Positions 35,979 to 47,680 are shown, counted from the stretch's first letter. The stretch: DNA of 64,000 nucleotides from Sodalis sp. dw_96 (GCF_018449575.1 NZ_JAAVUT010000007.1:62001-126000), one strand, 5' to 3'. Numbers and translations are program-made. The notes: a model not told the origin generated them from the sequence alone.

Positions 35979-37406
35979 TTATTTTCCCCCCAGCAAATCA
36001 CGGGCGCCCCAATGGGGAAAATGACGACGGACCAGGGCGTTCAGTTCCAGTTCAAACTCGCCGTAGGGCGCGGGGTCCCGGAACACTTCCGCCAGCGGCT
36101 CGCGTACCATACCCGCGCCGACGGTGACATTGCTGAGCCTGTCGATAAAGATCATGCCGCCGGTCACGGCGTTATGGGGGTATTTATCCAACACCATCGG
36201 CTCATCGAAGGTCAGTTCCACCAAACCGATGCCGTTAAGGGGCAGGCTGTCCGTCACCCGCTGCGTCAGGCTGTTAATCTCCACCTGGTACTGGATGTTC
36301 TCCACCCTGGCCCGGGTCTTCTTGCCCGCGATTTTAATGTCGAAACTTTGCCCCGCCACCAGCGGCTGTTCGGTCATCCATACCACGTCCACGCTGGCGT
36401 TACGCACCGGCTGCAGAGTCTCTTTGGCATCCACCAGTATATCGCCGCGGCTGATATCCACTTCATCCGCCAGGACCAGAGTCACCGCCTCGCCCCACCA
36501 GGCCTCGGTTAACTCTCCGTCGAAGGTGACAATGCGGGAAATGGTGGAGGTGATGCCGGAGGGCAGCACTTTAATCTCCTGGCCGACCCGCAGCACGCCG
36601 GAGGCCACTGTGCCGGCATAACCGCGAAAATCCAGGTTGGGGCGGTTGACATACTGCACCGGAAAACGCATCGGCTGCTGCTCGTCCAGGTGGACCACTT
36701 CCACCGTTTCCAGGACATCCAGCAGGGTCGGGCCTTTATACCAGGGCATGGTGCGGCTCGGCTGCGCCACGTTATCGCCGTCCAGGGCTGAAATCGGCAC
36801 AAAGGTAATGCTCAAATCCACCGGCAGCTCTTCGGCGAACACCAGGTAATCTTGTTTAAAGCGTTCAAAAACCGCCTGATCGTAGTTCACCAAATCCATC
36901 TTGTTCACCGCCACCACCAGATGACGTATCCCCAGCAAGGTGCTGATAAAGCTGTGCCGCCGGGTTTGATCCAGCACACCTTTGCGCGCGTCGATCAGCA
37001 AGACCGCCAGATCGCAGGTGGAGGCGCCGGTGGCCATGTTGCGGGTGTATTGTTCGTGTCCGGGGGTATCGGCAATGATGAATTTACGTTTTTCGGTGGA
37101 GAAATAGCGGTAAGCCACATCAATGGTGATGCCCTGTTCACGCTCGGCCTGCAGTCCGTCCACCAGCAAGGCCAGATCCAGTTTTTCCCCTTGGGTGCCC
37201 AGGCGTTTGCTGTCGGAATGCAGGGTGGTGAGCTGATCTTCGTAAATCTGCCGGGTGTCATGCAGCAAGCGGCCAATCAAGGTGCTTTTGCCGTCATCCA
37301 CGCTGCCGCAGGTGAGAAAACGCAGCAGGGTCTTATGCTGTTGTGCGTGGAGATAAGCCTCCACGCCGCCCTGTTCGGCGATTTGTTTAGCGATGATAGT
37401 GTTCAT
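35979..37406 (-). CDS. cysN: Sulfate adenylyltransferase subunit 1 (GTPase) CysN
   Basis: 475 residues. EF-Tu-like GTPase that drives ATP sulfurylase CysD. G1 [21 protein letters not shown] and NKMDLV motifs are intact, followed by two beta-barrel domains. 12 bp after cysD and 2 bp before cysC. Confidence 0.98.
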   Translation of the reverse strand: MNTIIAKQIAEQGGVEAYLHAQQHKTLLRFLTCGSVDDGKSTLIGRLLHDTRQIYEDQLTTLHSDSKRLGTQGEKLDLALLVDGLQAEREQGITIDVAYRYFSTEKRKFIIADTPGHEQYTRNMATGASTCDLAVLLIDARKGVLDQTRRHSFISTLLGIRHLVVAVNKMDLVNYDQAVFERFKQDYLVFAEELPVDLSITFVPISALDGDNVAQPSRTMPWYKGPTLLDVLETVEVVHLDEQQPMRFPVQYVNRPNLDFRGYAGTVASGVLRVGQEIKVLPSGITSTISRIVTFDGELTEAWWGEAVTLVLADEVDISRGDILVDAKETLQPVRNASVDVVWMTEQPLVAGQSFDIKIAGKKTRARVENIQYQVEINSLTQRVTDSLPLNGIGLVELTFDEPMVLDKYPHNAVTGGMIFIDRLSNVTVGAGMVREPLAEVFRDPAPYGEFELELNALVRRHFPHWGARDLLGGK

Positions 37407-37418
37407 GGCGATGGCTCC

Positions 37419-38327
37419 TTAAAAATAACCCTGACGCTTTTTCAGTTCCATCGATCCGGATTGATCGCGGTCGATAACCCGGCCCTGCCGTTCGCTGGTG
37501 GTGGCCACCAGCATCTCTTCAATGATTTCCGGCAGGGAACCGGCGTTGGATTCCACCGCGCCGGTGAGCGGCCAGCAGCCCAGAGTGCGAAAACGCACCA
37601 TCCGCTGGGTTATCACTTCACCGGGCTGCAAATTGATGCGGTCGTCGTCCACCATCATCAGCATGCCGTCGCGCTCCAGGATGGGACGCGGCTTAGCCAG
37701 ATAAAGCGGCACGATTTCAATATTTTCCAAAAAGATATATTGCCAGATATCCAGTTCGGTCCAGTTGGACAGCGGGAAAACCCGGATGCTTTCCCCTTTG
37801 TTGATTTGGCCGTTATAGTTGTGCCACAGCTCGGGGCGCTGGTTTTTCGGATCCCAGCGGTGCAAACGGTCGCGGAAGGAGTAAATGCGCTCCTTGGCGC
37901 GGGACTTCTCCTCGTCGCGCCGCGCGCCGCCAAAGGCGGCGTCAAAACCATATTTATTCAGCGCCTGTTTCAGCCCTTCGGTTTTCATGATATCGGTGTG
38001 TTTGGCGCTGCCGTGAATAAAGGGATTGATCCCCATCGCCACCCCGTCCGGATTGCGATGGACGATTAATTCAAGGCCATAGGCTTTAGCGGTATAGTCC
38101 CGGAACTCATACATTTCGCGAAATTTCCAGCCGGTATCCACATGCAGCAGCGGGAACGGCAACGTGCCGGGAAAGAACGCCTTGCGGGCCAGATGCAGCA
38201 TGACCGACGAGTCTTTACCGATGGAGTACATCATCACGGGATTAGCGAATTCAGCGGCGACTTCACGGATGATATGGATACTTTCCGCCTCCAGTTGCCG
38301 CAAATGAGTGAGTCGTTGTTGATCCAT
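37419..38327 (-). CDS. cysD: Sulfate adenylyltransferase subunit 2 CysD
   Basis: 302 residues. Catalytic subunit of ATP sulfurylase, with the PP-loop [11 protein letters not shown] and conserved [15 protein letters not shown] and [10 protein letters not shown]. Sits 10 bp after cysG, which makes the order cysG-cysD-cysN-cysC a single likely CysB-controlled operon. Confidence 0.98.
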   Translation of the reverse strand: MDQQRLTHLRQLEAESIHIIREVAAEFANPVMMYSIGKDSSVMLHLARKAFFPGTLPFPLLHVDTGWKFREMYEFRDYTAKAYGLELIVHRNPDGVAMGINPFIHGSAKHTDIMKTEGLKQALNKYGFDAAFGGARRDEEKSRAKERIYSFRDRLHRWDPKNQRPELWHNYNGQINKGESIRVFPLSNWTELDIWQYIFLENIEIVPLYLAKPRPILERDGMLMMVDDDRINLQPGEVITQRMVRFRTLGCWPLTGAVESNAGSLPEIIEEMLVATTSERQGRVIDRDQSGSMELKKRQGYF

Positions 38328-38337
38328 ATTTACGTCC

Positions 38338-39828
38338 TTAAGCCAGGTTGACCAGCGACGCGCGTTTTTGCGTCGCTAAAGCTGTTTGTCCGAACCAGGC
38401 GATTTCATCATGAAGGGAGACGACTTCGCCGATAATCAGCAAGGCCGGGGTCGGCGCCTGTTGCGCCAGGGTAGCCAGGTTTTCCAGCGTGCCGGTGAAG
38501 ACCTGCTGATCCGGCCGGGTGCCGCGGCCGATCACCGCCACCGGCGTGAGGGGCGAGCGGCCGTGTTTAATGAGTTGCCGGCTGATTTCGGCCGCTTTCA
38601 CCACGCCCATATAAATCGCCAGCGTTTGCCGGCCGCGGGCCAGGGCCTGCCAGTCAAGCTGTTCGCCATCGGGGCGCAGATGGCCGGTGATGAAGGTCAC
38701 GCTCTGGGCATGATCCCGGTGGGTCAGCGGGATGCCGGCATAGGCGGCGGCACCGGCGGCGGCGGTCACGCCGGGCACCACCTGGAAGGGAATACCGGCG
38801 GCGGCCACCGCCTGCAGCTCTTCGCCGCCGCGGCCGAAGATAAAGGGGTCGCCGCCTTTCAGGCGTACCACCCGTTTGCCCTGCCGCGCATGGAGAATCA
38901 GCAGCCGATTGATCTCATCCTGCGCCATGGAGTGGGCGCCGCAGCGTTTGCCCACGGCGATCCGCTCGGCGTCGCGCCGCACCAGCTCCAGGATGTCTTC
39001 GCTCACCAGGTTGTCGAACAGCACCACGTCGGCCTGTTGAATCAACTGCAGGCCGCGCAGGGTCATCAGCCCGCTATCGCCCGGCCCGGCCCCCACCAGC
39101 GCCACTTCGCCCTTGGATTCGGCATCGGCGCCGGTCAATGTATCCCGCGGTGACTGTGAGGTATCGGTGTCTGACGTCTGTTGCCGCACCTGCTCAGAAC
39201 CGGCGTCCAACGCTTGTTGCAGGGCATCTTCGGCGTTGGCGAGCTGTCCCTGCGCCACCAGGTTGGCGAAGCGGCCGTCAAGAGCCTTTTCCCAAAACCG
39301 GCGGCGTCCGGAAACCGAGGGGATATGCTGTTTGACCCGTTCACGCCAGGCACCGGCAATATCCGCCATCGGCCCGAGAAAGGCCGGCAACAGGGACTCC
39401 AGCTTTTCCCGCAGAATACGCGCCAGCACCGGCGCTTTTCCGCCTGAGGAGATGGCCACGGTAATCGGCGACCGATCGACAATGGAGGGGAAAATAAAGG
39501 AACATAAAGGTTGGCAGTCCACCACGTTCACCAATATCCGGCGCTTATCGGCCGCGGCAAAGACCCGGGCATTGAGATCCGCATCATCGGTGGCGGCAAT
39601 CACCAGGAAGACGTCATCCAGCATATCGTCGGAAAACTCCTGGCCAAGCCAGCGGATAACCTTCAACTGTGCCTGTTGTTCCAGTTCGGGCAACAGCCGG
39701 CGCGTCACCACCCTGACCTGCGCACCGGCGCGCAGCAGCAAATGGATTTTACGCGCGGCGACGTCGCCTCCGCCGACAACCAGCACAGGACGTTGCCTGA
39801 GATCGGCAAACAGAGGTAAATAATCCAC
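38338..39828 (-). CDS. cysG: Sirohaem synthase CysG
   Basis: 496 residues (E. coli 457). Bifunctional: N-terminal precorrin-2 dehydrogenase/ferrochelatase ([13 protein letters not shown], then [15 protein letters not shown]) and C-terminal uroporphyrinogen III methyltransferase ([49 protein letters not shown]). A Ser/Thr/Asp-rich linker of about 30 residues (about 208-238) is inserted between the halves. It supplies the sirohaem needed by CysI, and its place in the cys operon, unlike E. coli, couples cofactor and enzyme synthesis. Confidence 0.96.
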   Translation of the reverse strand: MDYLPLFADLRQRPVLVVGGGDVAARKIHLLLRAGAQVRVVTRRLLPELEQQAQLKVIRWLGQEFSDDMLDDVFLVIAATDDADLNARVFAAADKRRILVNVVDCQPLCSFIFPSIVDRSPITVAISSGGKAPVLARILREKLESLLPAFLGPMADIAGAWRERVKQHIPSVSGRRRFWEKALDGRFANLVAQGQLANAEDALQQALDAGSEQVRQQTSDTDTSQSPRDTLTGADAESKGEVALVGAGPGDSGLMTLRGLQLIQQADVVLFDNLVSEDILELVRRDAERIAVGKRCGAHSMAQDEINRLLILHARQGKRVVRLKGGDPFIFGRGGEELQAVAAAGIPFQVVPGVTAAAGAAAYAGIPLTHRDHAQSVTFITGHLRPDGEQLDWQALARGRQTLAIYMGVVKAAEISRQLIKHGRSPLTPVAVIGRGTRPDQQVFTGTLENLATLAQQAPTPALLIIGEVVSLHDEIAWFGQTALATQKRASLVNLA

Positions 39829-40088
39829 GGCAACCTTTAACGATGTGACTTAGCAATAAAATGACTATACGTCTTGCAGATAGGTTCTATTAAATTCTTA
39901 ATTGGAATTACATTTGCTTTAATGGAATAACGCTGCAATTGACATATGGCCGATGAAGCGCAACCAATCGTGCGGTAAGCGCCATAAGCCGGAGGGTACA
40001 AATTGTGTTAGCCCCGCGAGCGTTCCATACTATACCCTGAGAACAGCGGCAAAGCAGATTGCCGCATCGATTAACAAGGAAAAGGTTT
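39829..40088. promoter_or_regulatory. Divergent promoter region for cysG operon and iap
   Basis: AT-rich region upstream of cysG, with two GGAAT copies (about 39,902 and 39,924) in a run of T/A tracts that would suit a CysB-activated promoter. AAGGAAAAGG before iap is its ribosome binding site. Confidence 0.45.
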
Positions 40089-41171
40089 ATGTTTCACCTC
40101 GGTCGCATTAAGCGAACCAGGCTGATGGGTCGCGGTAAGCGAGCCAGGTTTATGCGTCACATTAAGGGCGCCGGGCTAATCCTGGGCTTAAGCAGTTTGC
40201 TGGCGGTGTGTTTGCCGGCTGTCGCGGCTCCCGATCACTATGCTGAAGAACAGATGCGCTATATCGCGACCTATTTTCCCGGACGCATGGCGGGAAGCCC
40301 GGCCGAATTGATGGCTGCGGAATACCTGCAGCGGCACCTGGCGCACATGGGCTATCAAAGCAATCTGCGCACCTTTAACACTCGATATCAATTTCACGGC
40401 AGCGACGGCAAGGCCGACTGGCGTAAAATTTCCGCCACCTCGGTGATTGCCGCCAAATCCGGCGCCACCGGCGGCGAAATATTGGTCATTGCTCATTCGG
40501 ATACATTTATGCCGCGCAGCGACAGCGATCTGAATAATAATCTCGGGGGATTGACATTGCAGGGGGTGGACGATAACGCCTCCGGCGTCGGTGTCATGCT
40601 CGATCTGGCCCGACGGCTCGGTCCGGTTCCCCTCGCGGTGGGGGTGCGTTTTGTCGCGCTCAGCGCCGGTGAACCCGAAACCCTGGGGGCCGAGGATTAT
40701 TTGCAGCGGATGACGCCGCAGGAAAAGCGCAATACCCTTTTAGTCATTAATCTTGATAGCCTGCTCGGCGGCGAAAAGCTGCGGGTGGATTACAGCCCGG
40801 ACAGCGGCGACAGCCGTCTGCAGGGCTTGGTAAAAACGCTGGGAACCCGTGCGCGACAATCCGGCATTCCGTTGATACTCAATGCCGGTCTTCGCACCTC
40901 CGCTGACTGTATGACCGACGCCTTGCCCTTCGCCAAAGCCGGCTTCGCCGTATTGGACGTCAGTTCAGGCATTGCCGAGAACAACTGCCGCGAACGCAAA
41001 ACCAGCCGCAACTTCCCGCACGGCATGGTGCGTTATCAAAGTCCCCTCGATAACCTGACCTATCTGGATCATCATCTTACCGGCCAAATGGACAAGCGCG
41101 CCCGGGACAGCATGGCATTGCTAGGGCCGCTGCTGGAAGGTCTTACCCGCGCCGACAAACCGAAAGAATAA
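40089..41171 (+). CDS. iap: M28-family aminopeptidase Iap
   Basis: 360 residues from ATG 40089, which has the AAGGAAAAGG site upstream. Signal peptide (hydrophobic GLILGLSSLLAVCLPAVAA after a basic region) sends it to the periplasm. M28 zinc-peptidase motifs are visible: AHSDTF, VDDNASGVGVMLDLA and GEPETLG. In E. coli it removes N-terminal arginine from alkaline phosphatase. In E. coli, CRISPR-Cas follows iap; here it does not. Confidence 0.95.
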   Translation: MFHLGRIKRTRLMGRGKRARFMRHIKGAGLILGLSSLLAVCLPAVAAPDHYAEEQMRYIATYFPGRMAGSPAELMAAEYLQRHLAHMGYQSNLRTFNTRYQFHGSDGKADWRKISATSVIAAKSGATGGEILVIAHSDTFMPRSDSDLNNNLGGLTLQGVDDNASGVGVMLDLARRLGPVPLAVGVRFVALSAGEPETLGAEDYLQRMTPQEKRNTLLVINLDSLLGGEKLRVDYSPDSGDSRLQGLVKTLGTRARQSGIPLILNAGLRTSADCMTDALPFAKAGFAVLDVSSGIAENNCRERKTSRNFPHGMVRYQSPLDNLTYLDHHLTGQMDKRARDSMALLGPLLEGLTRADKPKE

Positions 41172-41319
41172 CCGGCGGCGGCTCTTGTACGCCGACAGCC
41201 GTGAAATTCAAGCGGGTCAATAAGCCCCGCGGATAACCGGCGGCGGTTCGCGGGCACCTCAAGGCTGGCGGTGTTTGCGCTGCCGTCGGCCGAGCTCTCG
41301 CTTTCAAACCCTCCGGCGA

Positions 41320-41592
41320 CTATTTGGTGCCAATGGCATTACCGGACCAGAAAGGCGCGCCCATGCCCGAGGTGACCTCGCCGCTCATTTTAGCGGGCTG
41401 AGATTGATTCACGCTGGTCTTTTGGCTCGCGTTGGTCAGTTTGGGAACCACAGGCGCGGGTTTGGGCCGTTTGAAATCATCCATCATGTTACCGGTCCAA
41501 AAAGGCGCCACGATATTTTCAGCGAAAACAGCGTCGGAAAAAAGTATAGGCATTGCGATGAAAACGCCGGCAATACAAAATTTTATGTTCAT
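41320..41592 (-). CDS. Small exported protein with duplicated APFW(S/T)GN motif
   Basis: 90 residues with a signal peptide cleaved after about residue 24 (FSDAVFA). The mature part carries the motif APFWTGNM near its start (about 29-36) and APFWSGNA near its end, separated by a Pro/Lys/Gln-rich linker. I know no family with this motif; the repeat suggests a ligand- or wall-binding element. It sits between iap and cysH on the minus strand, with a possible promoter in the AT-rich sequence above 41592. Confidence 0.6.
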   Translation of the reverse strand: MNIKFCIAGVFIAMPILFSDAVFAENIVAPFWTGNMMDDFKRPKPAPVVPKLTNASQKTSVNQSQPAKMSGEVTSGMGAPFWSGNAIGTK

Positions 41593-41674
41593 GATAGAAC
41601 CTGTCTTATTTAATGAGTGTTAAACGTTAATGGCCATGGTATTGCGGCATATTGATATCAGGTCATTTATACTT

Positions 41675-41733
41675 GTCATACTTCACGTTGCAGATGCGTT
41701 GGCCTTCCTGCAACTCGAATCATTTGGAGTATA
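41675..41733 (+). repeat. 59-bp dispersed repeat, copy 1
   Basis: Begins GTCATACTTCACGTTGCAG, has GGCCTTCCTGCAACTCG in the middle and ends GGAGTATA. The CTTC-GTTGCAG / CTGCAAC pieces form an inverted pair, so the unit can fold. It closely matches copy 2 at 42442-42500. Confidence 0.85.
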
Positions 41734-42441
41734 TTTATCCGTCCGGCCGCTAGCGTTAAAAATGAAGGTAATCATGCGCTTTGAAAAGTTAATCAAGGTA
41801 ACAATTTTATTTTTGTCTTATTGATATTTATTCTAAGAAAGACTCTTTGCGGGCGTTATTATGTCAATAGGGAAAGCTAATGCGATTTAACGTAAATTTC
41901 TCGTAAACATCATGAAGAAATTAAGGATTAAATATGTTTTGTGACAGCCATTGCAAGGTGGACAATCTCTTTTACGGCCGGATTCCCAGGCAAAATAGCC
42001 AAGAAAATCATGGCGTATTGACATGCAGCGTGTGGTCTCGGACAGCGGCGGGAAATAACCGGTAAATATCGGACCCAAAAAATTCATCTGACTGTCATAA
42101 ATAATATCAACAAACCAAAAAATAAACAATGGCACTGTCATTCGCCGATTTTTCCAGCCGACAGGCGGATTCAGCCCGAGAAATAAAAGACAACCAGTCC
42201 TGTTTTTATGAAAGGGAGCGTTAAGGATGCAGCTGCCGGGCGACCGTCATAGTTATGAACGGCGACATACTCATTTACATCGATTGCCCGCAGAGGCCTG
42301 GTAAAATTAAGGTACACAAAGACATGTTTGCACTTAAATTTGTTTCAACCAGTTATATTCGTTCAAACATTTATAATATATAAAAATACCATGAGTATTG
42401 ACCGCCATGAACCTGAACGAACATGTCCAAGGAATATACCC

Positions 42442-42500
42442 GTCATACTTCATGTTGCAGGTTCGTTGGCCTTCCTGCAACTCGGCCTATTTAGGATATA
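42442..42500 (+). repeat. 59-bp dispersed repeat, copy 2
   Basis: Same length and orientation as the copy at 41675; differs at about ten positions. The unit resembles a short MITE-like repeat common near mobile DNA in enterobacteria (GTTGCAG...CTGCAACTCG...TTTAG-ATA). Confidence 0.85.
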
Positions 42501-42564
42501 GTTTAGCGGGATTTATTGGTAAAAAGCAGGGTACCGGTTATGGCTAACTTGCGCAGGATAATAT

Positions 42565-42589
42565 CATGCCGCCCGACTAAGGCGGCATG
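42565..42589 (-). terminator. Candidate terminator of the cysJIH operon
   Basis: A perfect 9-bp stem CATGCCGCC / GGCGGCATG with a 7-base loop lies 18 bp after the cysH stop. It is followed on the minus strand by an A/T-rich run, weaker than a full U tract. Confidence 0.55.
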
Positions 42590-42606
42590 GCAGGCTGGCG
42601 GCAGCT

Positions 42607-43341
42607 TCAACCTTCGTGCAGGCCGCACTCCCGTTTCAGGCCGAAAAAGCGGGTTTCCTCTTCGCTCATACCCGGTTCCCATTTGCGCGTGGTGTGGGTA
42701 TCCCCCACCGAGAGATAACCCTGCTCCCACAGCGGGTGATAATCCAGGCCATGTTGTTTCAGATACTGGTACACCTGGCGGTTATCCCAATCGATAATCG
42801 GCAGCAGCTTAAATACGCCGCGCTGAATTGCCAGCACCGGTAAATGTGCGCGGCTGTCGGATTGTTCCCGGCGCAGGCCAGCCAGCCAGCTTTGCGCCTG
42901 CAGCTGGCTTAACGCCCGGTTCATGGGCTCCACTTTATTGATCTGGTTGTACTGCTCAATGCCTTCCACCCCCTGTTCCCACAGTTTGCCGTAGCGGGCT
43001 TCCTGCCAGGCGGGAGACAGCTGTGCACGGAAAACCTGCAGGTTAAGCTGCAACTTATCGGTGAGGGCATCGATAAATTGATAGGTTTCCGGGAACAAAT
43101 AGCCGGTATCGGTAAGGATCACCGGAATATCCGGCCGCTGGCGGGTGACCAGATGCAGACACACCGCCGCCTGGATGCCGAAACTGGACGACAGCACCAC
43201 GTCTCCGGGTAGGTTTTCCAGGGCCCAGCCCACCCGCTGCTCGGCGGTGAAAGTTTCCAGCCGACCGTTGATATCGGCCAGAGCCTCCGTCTGTTGCGCC
43301 TTATCCAGCGCGTTGAGGCTGCTCAGATTCAGTTCGGTCAT
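42607..43341 (-). CDS. cysH: Phosphoadenosine phosphosulfate reductase CysH
   Basis: 244 residues from ATG 43341, equal to E. coli; a longer in-frame extension upstream is not conserved and overlaps cysI. Reduces PAPS to sulfite with thioredoxin. Conserved [30 protein letters not shown] and the catalytic Cys in RECGLHEG at the C-terminus. Third gene of cysJIH. Confidence 0.97.
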   Translation of the reverse strand: MTELNLSSLNALDKAQQTEALADINGRLETFTAEQRVGWALENLPGDVVLSSSFGIQAAVCLHLVTRQRPDIPVILTDTGYLFPETYQFIDALTDKLQLNLQVFRAQLSPAWQEARYGKLWEQGVEGIEQYNQINKVEPMNRALSQLQAQSWLAGLRREQSDSRAHLPVLAIQRGVFKLLPIIDWDNRQVYQYLKQHGLDYHPLWEQGYLSVGDTHTTRKWEPGMSEEETRFFGLKRECGLHEG

Positions 43342-43354
43342 AAAGATCCCCGGG

Positions 43355-45055
43355 TTAATCGTAGAAGTCGCGGGCCGGATCGATAACCGGCTTGACAATA
43401 CCGGCGCGCAGAACAAAATCGCCATAGGCTTCCTGCGGCTGACGCTCGGCGGCCCAACGGCCGGTGGTGTCATCGATAATCGAAAGAATCTCCTTATCGG
43501 TGATATTTTCCCGGTACATGCGCGGAATGCGCGTACCGCTGCGATCGCCGCCCAGATAGAGGTTATAGCGGCCAACGGCTTTGCCCACCAGGCCGATTTC
43601 CGCCAGCATCGAACGGCCGCAGCTGTTGGGGCAGCCGGTCACCCGCAAAATGATATCGTCTTTCGCCAGGCCGTGGGCCGACATAATCCCTTCCACCTGC
43701 GTAACGAACCCCGGCAGAAAACGCTCGGCTTCCGCCATGGCCAAGGGACAGGTGGGGAATGCCACACAGGCCATTGAGGCTTTGCGCTGCGGGGTGACTT
43801 CGTCGTTAATCAGGCCGTACTGCCGCGCCAGCGCTTCGATTTTGGCTTTATCCCGGGTAGCCACGCCGGCCACGATCAGGTTCTGGTTGGCGGTCAGCCG
43901 GAAATCACCTTTATGGATGCGGGCGATTTCCGCCATGCCGGTTTTAAGCAATCGGTCCGGATAATCCAGTATACGGCCGTTTTCGATAAACAGGGTCAAA
44001 TGCCAGCGGTTTTCCACCCCTTTGACCCAGCCGAAACGATCGCCGCGTTCGGTAAAATGATAAGGACGGATAGGTTCGAATTTAATGCCGGTGCGCCTTT
44101 CCACTTCCGCTTTGTATGCGTCCACGCCTACCCGCTCCAGGGTATATTTGACCCGGGCGTTCTTGCGATTGGATCGGTTGCCCCAGTCGCGCTGGGTGCC
44201 CACCACCGCCTCGGCAAACGCGAGGGTATGCTCCGCCGGGATGTAGCCGAATTCGCTGGCGGCACGGGGATAGGTGGAGGTGTCGCCATGGGTCATGGCC
44301 AGGCCGCCGCCCACCAGGACATTAAAGCCCACCAATTGCCCCTGCTCGCTGATGGCCACGAAATTCAGGTCGTGGGCATAGGCATCCACATCATTAAGGG
44401 GCGGCACCACCACCGTGGTCTTGAACTTGCGCGGTAAATACGCCGGCCCGAGAATCGGCTCCTCATCGGTAGCCTCTCTTTTTTCCCCATCCAGCCAGAC
44501 TTCGGCGTAAGCATGGGTTCTGGGCAGCAGATGTTCGGATATTTTTTTCGCCCATTCATAGGCCTGCTGGTGCAACACCGACTCCACCGGGTTGGCGCTG
44601 CACATCACGTTGCGGTTGACGTCGCCGGCGGTGGCGATGGAATCCAGCCCCAGCCGGTGCAACATCTGGTGCGCCTTCTTCAGATGGGGTTTGAGCACGC
44701 CGTGAAACTGAAAGGTCTGGCGGGTAGTGATGCGAATGCTGCCGTACAGGGTGTCCGAAGCGGCAAACTCATCGATGGCCAGCCATTGCTTAGGGGTAAT
44801 AATGCCCCCCGGCAGACGGCAGCGCAACATCATGTTGATCAAGGGTTCCAGCTTCTGCTCGGCCCGTTCGGCGCGCAGATCGCGGTCATCCTGCTGGTAC
44901 ATGCCGTGGAAGCGGATCAGCTGGAAATTATCGCTGGTGAATCCGCCGGTTAAGGTGTCGTCAAGATCCTCGGCGATAGTCCCGCGCAGAAAATTGCTCT
45001 GCCCTTTTATCCGCTCATTATCGGACAGGGGCGGGGAAGGTTTTTTTTCACTCAT
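43355..45055 (-). CDS. cysI: Sulfite reductase haemoprotein CysI
   Basis: 566 residues (E. coli 570). Binds sirohaem and a 4Fe-4S cluster and reduces sulfite to sulfide with six electrons. Cluster cysteines lie in [17 protein letters not shown] and [12 protein letters not shown]. Start overlaps the cysJ stop by one base; 13 bp before cysH. Confidence 0.98.
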   Translation of the reverse strand: MSEKKPSPPLSDNERIKGQSNFLRGTIAEDLDDTLTGGFTSDNFQLIRFHGMYQQDDRDLRAERAEQKLEPLINMMLRCRLPGGIITPKQWLAIDEFAASDTLYGSIRITTRQTFQFHGVLKPHLKKAHQMLHRLGLDSIATAGDVNRNVMCSANPVESVLHQQAYEWAKKISEHLLPRTHAYAEVWLDGEKREATDEEPILGPAYLPRKFKTTVVVPPLNDVDAYAHDLNFVAISEQGQLVGFNVLVGGGLAMTHGDTSTYPRAASEFGYIPAEHTLAFAEAVVGTQRDWGNRSNRKNARVKYTLERVGVDAYKAEVERRTGIKFEPIRPYHFTERGDRFGWVKGVENRWHLTLFIENGRILDYPDRLLKTGMAEIARIHKGDFRLTANQNLIVAGVATRDKAKIEALARQYGLINDEVTPQRKASMACVAFPTCPLAMAEAERFLPGFVTQVEGIMSAHGLAKDDIILRVTGCPNSCGRSMLAEIGLVGKAVGRYNLYLGGDRSGTRIPRMYRENITDKEILSIIDDTTGRWAAERQPQEAYGDFVLRAGIVKPVIDPARDFYD

Positions 45056-46860
45056 TAATAGACGTCCCGCTGATAACGGCGCTCAACGCGCAGTTCGCTT
45101 AGAAATTCGTCGGCCTGTTCGATATTCATGCCGCCGTGCTCGGCCACCAGTTCCAGTAATGCCTGCTCCACATCCTTTGCCATATGATTGGCATCGCCGC
45201 AGACATAAATATGCGCGCCCTGCTGGAGCCAGCGCCAGACTTCCGCCCCTTGTTCACGCAACCGATCCTGGACATAAATTTTCTGTGCCTGATCCCGCGA
45301 CCAGGCGAGATCTATCCGGGTGAGCAATCCCTCTTTTTTATAGCGCTGCCATTCCACCTGGTAAAGAAAATCGTCGGTAAAGTGCGGGTTACCGAAAAAA
45401 AGCCAGTTGCTGCCGGTGGCGCCGTCCGCTTCCCGCTGCTGCATAAATGCGCGAAACGGCGCGATGCCGGTGCCGGGGCCGATCATGATAAGCGGAATGT
45501 CGCCGCTTTCCGGCAGACGGAAATTATCGTTATGTTCTATAAATACCCGCACGTGATCATCTTCCGCCAACCGATCCGCCAGATAACCGGACGCGCCGCC
45601 GGTGCGCGGACGACCATCCACCTCATAACGCACGGCGGCGACGGTGATATGCACTTCGTCTTCCGTCTCGGCCTGTGACGACGCGATGGAATAGAGGCGT
45701 GGAGACAAGGGTCTTAACAAGCCCAGCAGCTGTTCCGGGGTCAGTTCCACCGGTGCCTGCCGAACCATATCCACAATGGGGGTGGTCTGGGCGTAATGCT
45801 GGAGCGCGGCTTTATCGGCCGTCAGGGTCAGCAGCCCCTCATCCCGGGCCAGGGCGGCATATTTTTCCACGATAACGGTGGTATTTTGCGTCAATTCCAC
45901 ATGACCGCGCAGGGCCTCGGCCAGGGGCATCAGCGTCCCTTCCACCGTGACGGGCTGTTCGCCCTTCAGCCACAGCAGTTCCAGCAGTTCATCCACCAGC
46001 GCCGGATCATTTTCAAACCAGATCCCCAGGGCATCCCCCGGCTGATAACGCAGTCCGGAATCCCCGAGGGAGATTTCCACATGCCGGATATCCTTTACCG
46101 ACTGACGGCTGGTGATTTTTTGCTTCACCGACAGGGTTGCCGCCAGCGGCTGGTCTTTGCTATAGGGCGTCGCATCCACTTGATCCAGCGTGCCGCTCAG
46201 GGTCCGCTGCAGTTGCGCCGGGTTTTCCCGCGGGACCCGTTCTTTGAGCAACGCCACGATATCCCGGCGCCAGGATTCGGCCACCGCCTGGTATTCAACA
46301 TCGGCATCAACCCGGTCATGCAGCCGCAGAGCGCCAAGCTCCGCCAGACGCTGGTCAAAATCTTTACCGATTTTGGCAAAATGTTCGTAGGATGTGTCGC
46401 CAAGGCCAAAGACCGCAAATTGCGTGTCTTCCAATCGCGGCGCCTTTTTCGAAAACAGGTATTTATACAGGGCTACCGCCTCTTCCGGCGGATCCCCCTC
46501 GCCCTGGGTGGAGGCGATAATCACCAGCAGCTTTTCCTGGGCGATATTTTTAAATCGATAGTCGCCGGCATTCACCAGTTTAACATCCAGCTGCGCGGCG
46601 ATCAGCGCGTCCCGCAGCTGTTCAGCCAAGCGCCGCGCATTACCGGTTTGGGAGGCGGATAGCAGAGTGATGGAAGGTGCATCGGGCTGCGCCGGCGTTG
46701 CGGCGGCGACCGCCGTGACCGGTTGCTGGACCTGTCCCCAAAAGTAACCGGAGAGCCAGGCCATTTGCAGGGGAGAGAGGTCGCCGGTGGCGGCTTGCAA
46801 ACGGGCCAATTGTTCCGGATCCAACGGGAGCAAAGAAGTGGGTGGAGCCTGAGTCGTCAT
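45055..46860 (-). CDS. cysJ: Sulfite reductase flavoprotein CysJ
   Basis: 601 residues (E. coli 599). Passes electrons from NADPH through FAD and FMN to CysI. FMN/flavodoxin domain ([17 protein letters not shown]), FAD domain ([11 protein letters not shown]) and NADPH loop ([18 protein letters not shown]), and the invariant C-terminal DVY are present. First gene of the operon. Confidence 0.98.
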   Translation of the reverse strand: MTTQAPPTSLLPLDPEQLARLQAATGDLSPLQMAWLSGYFWGQVQQPVTAVAAATPAQPDAPSITLLSASQTGNARRLAEQLRDALIAAQLDVKLVNAGDYRFKNIAQEKLLVIIASTQGEGDPPEEAVALYKYLFSKKAPRLEDTQFAVFGLGDTSYEHFAKIGKDFDQRLAELGALRLHDRVDADVEYQAVAESWRRDIVALLKERVPRENPAQLQRTLSGTLDQVDATPYSKDQPLAATLSVKQKITSRQSVKDIRHVEISLGDSGLRYQPGDALGIWFENDPALVDELLELLWLKGEQPVTVEGTLMPLAEALRGHVELTQNTTVIVEKYAALARDEGLLTLTADKAALQHYAQTTPIVDMVRQAPVELTPEQLLGLLRPLSPRLYSIASSQAETEDEVHITVAAVRYEVDGRPRTGGASGYLADRLAEDDHVRVFIEHNDNFRLPESGDIPLIMIGPGTGIAPFRAFMQQREADGATGSNWLFFGNPHFTDDFLYQVEWQRYKKEGLLTRIDLAWSRDQAQKIYVQDRLREQGAEVWRWLQQGAHIYVCGDANHMAKDVEQALLELVAEHGGMNIEQADEFLSELRVERRYQRDVY

Positions 46861-47196
46861 TGCTGCTGAATTTCCTTATGCTTACCGGGATAGCCGGGCA
46901 TTTATTATGGGATCATTAGAGTTTGTAAGGTTACCGAGTGTGATGCAATCTATAAAAGATGCGATGGCAATAATAAATAACCAAATGGCCTAAAGAGTAA
47001 TTTCGGTTAAACTTATCGATTAAAGTAATAAGAGCCGTACCGCCCGGATAAAGAGGGACGGCAACGGTGACCGTTGGCGTCAGAGAGCCGTGGCATAGGC
47101 GCCGGGCAGTGCGTTAGAATTGCGGCTAATTATTGCATGGCATCGGTTGCGGTATTTCTGTACCATGCAACGTTCGTTTTTTGAAGAGGCCCCATC
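46861..47196. promoter_or_regulatory. Divergent promoter region for cysJIH and queD
   Basis: About 336 bp, strongly AT-rich next to cysJ, where a CysB-dependent promoter is expected; GAAGAGG before queD is its ribosome binding site. No riboswitch fold is seen. Confidence 0.4.
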
Positions 47197-47562
47197 GTGG
47201 TAACCACGTTATTTAAAGATTTTACCTTTGAGGCGGCGCACCGTTTGCCGCATGTTCCCGACGGCCATAAGTGCGGGCGCCTGCACGGGCATTCGTTTAT
47301 GGTGCGAGTGGAGATTACCGGCCCGGTGGACCCCCATTCCGGCTGGGTGATGGATTTCGGCGAATTAAAAACCCTGTTCAGCCCGGTGCTGCAACAGCTG
47401 GATCACTATTATCTGAACGACATTCCGGGACTTGAGAATCCCACCAGCGAAATCCTCGCCCGCTGGATTTGGCGCCAGTTAAAACCGCGCTTGCCGTTGC
47501 TCAGCGCCATCATGGTGAAGGAGACCTGTACCGCCGGCTGTCTCTATCGTGGTGAGGAGTAG
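47197..47562 (+). CDS. queD: 6-carboxy-5,6,7,8-tetrahydropterin synthase QueD
   Basis: 121 residues from GTG 47197. Second step of queuosine precursor synthesis. Zinc ligands His15, His30, His32 and catalytic Cys26 are in place ([16 protein letters not shown]), and WVMDFGELK is conserved. Divergent from cysJ. Confidence 0.97.
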   Translation: MVTTLFKDFTFEAAHRLPHVPDGHKCGRLHGHSFMVRVEITGPVDPHSGWVMDFGELKTLFSPVLQQLDHYYLNDIPGLENPTSEILARWIWRQLKPRLPLLSAIMVKETCTAGCLYRGEE

Positions 47563-47680
47563 CCCCTTTATCTCGCTATTTTTTATGTCCTTACTCTTAT
47601 CACAATACTTTTTATCACATTACTTTTTAAAACAGGGATAGCGCCCGTGCCGGCACGGAACGCGCCATGTGTCATGGCCT

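Larger units (their letters stand above)
41593..42606. other. Intergenic region, the site of CRISPR-Cas in E. coli
   Basis: About 1 kb with no cas gene, no repeat-spacer array and no supported ORF. It holds two copies of a 59-bp repeat and, next to cysH, a terminator hairpin. Confidence 0.6.

Noticed and set aside
36852-38069. Plus-strand ORF of 405 codons
   Set aside because: Antisense to cysN and cysD, with no similarity to any family.
41887-42141. Minus-strand ORF of 84 codons
   Set aside because: No ribosome binding site, no recognisable domain and an erratic composition.
41172-42606. Expected CRISPR-Cas locus between iap and cysH
   Set aside because: No repeat-spacer pattern and no cas-like ORF could be found on either strand.
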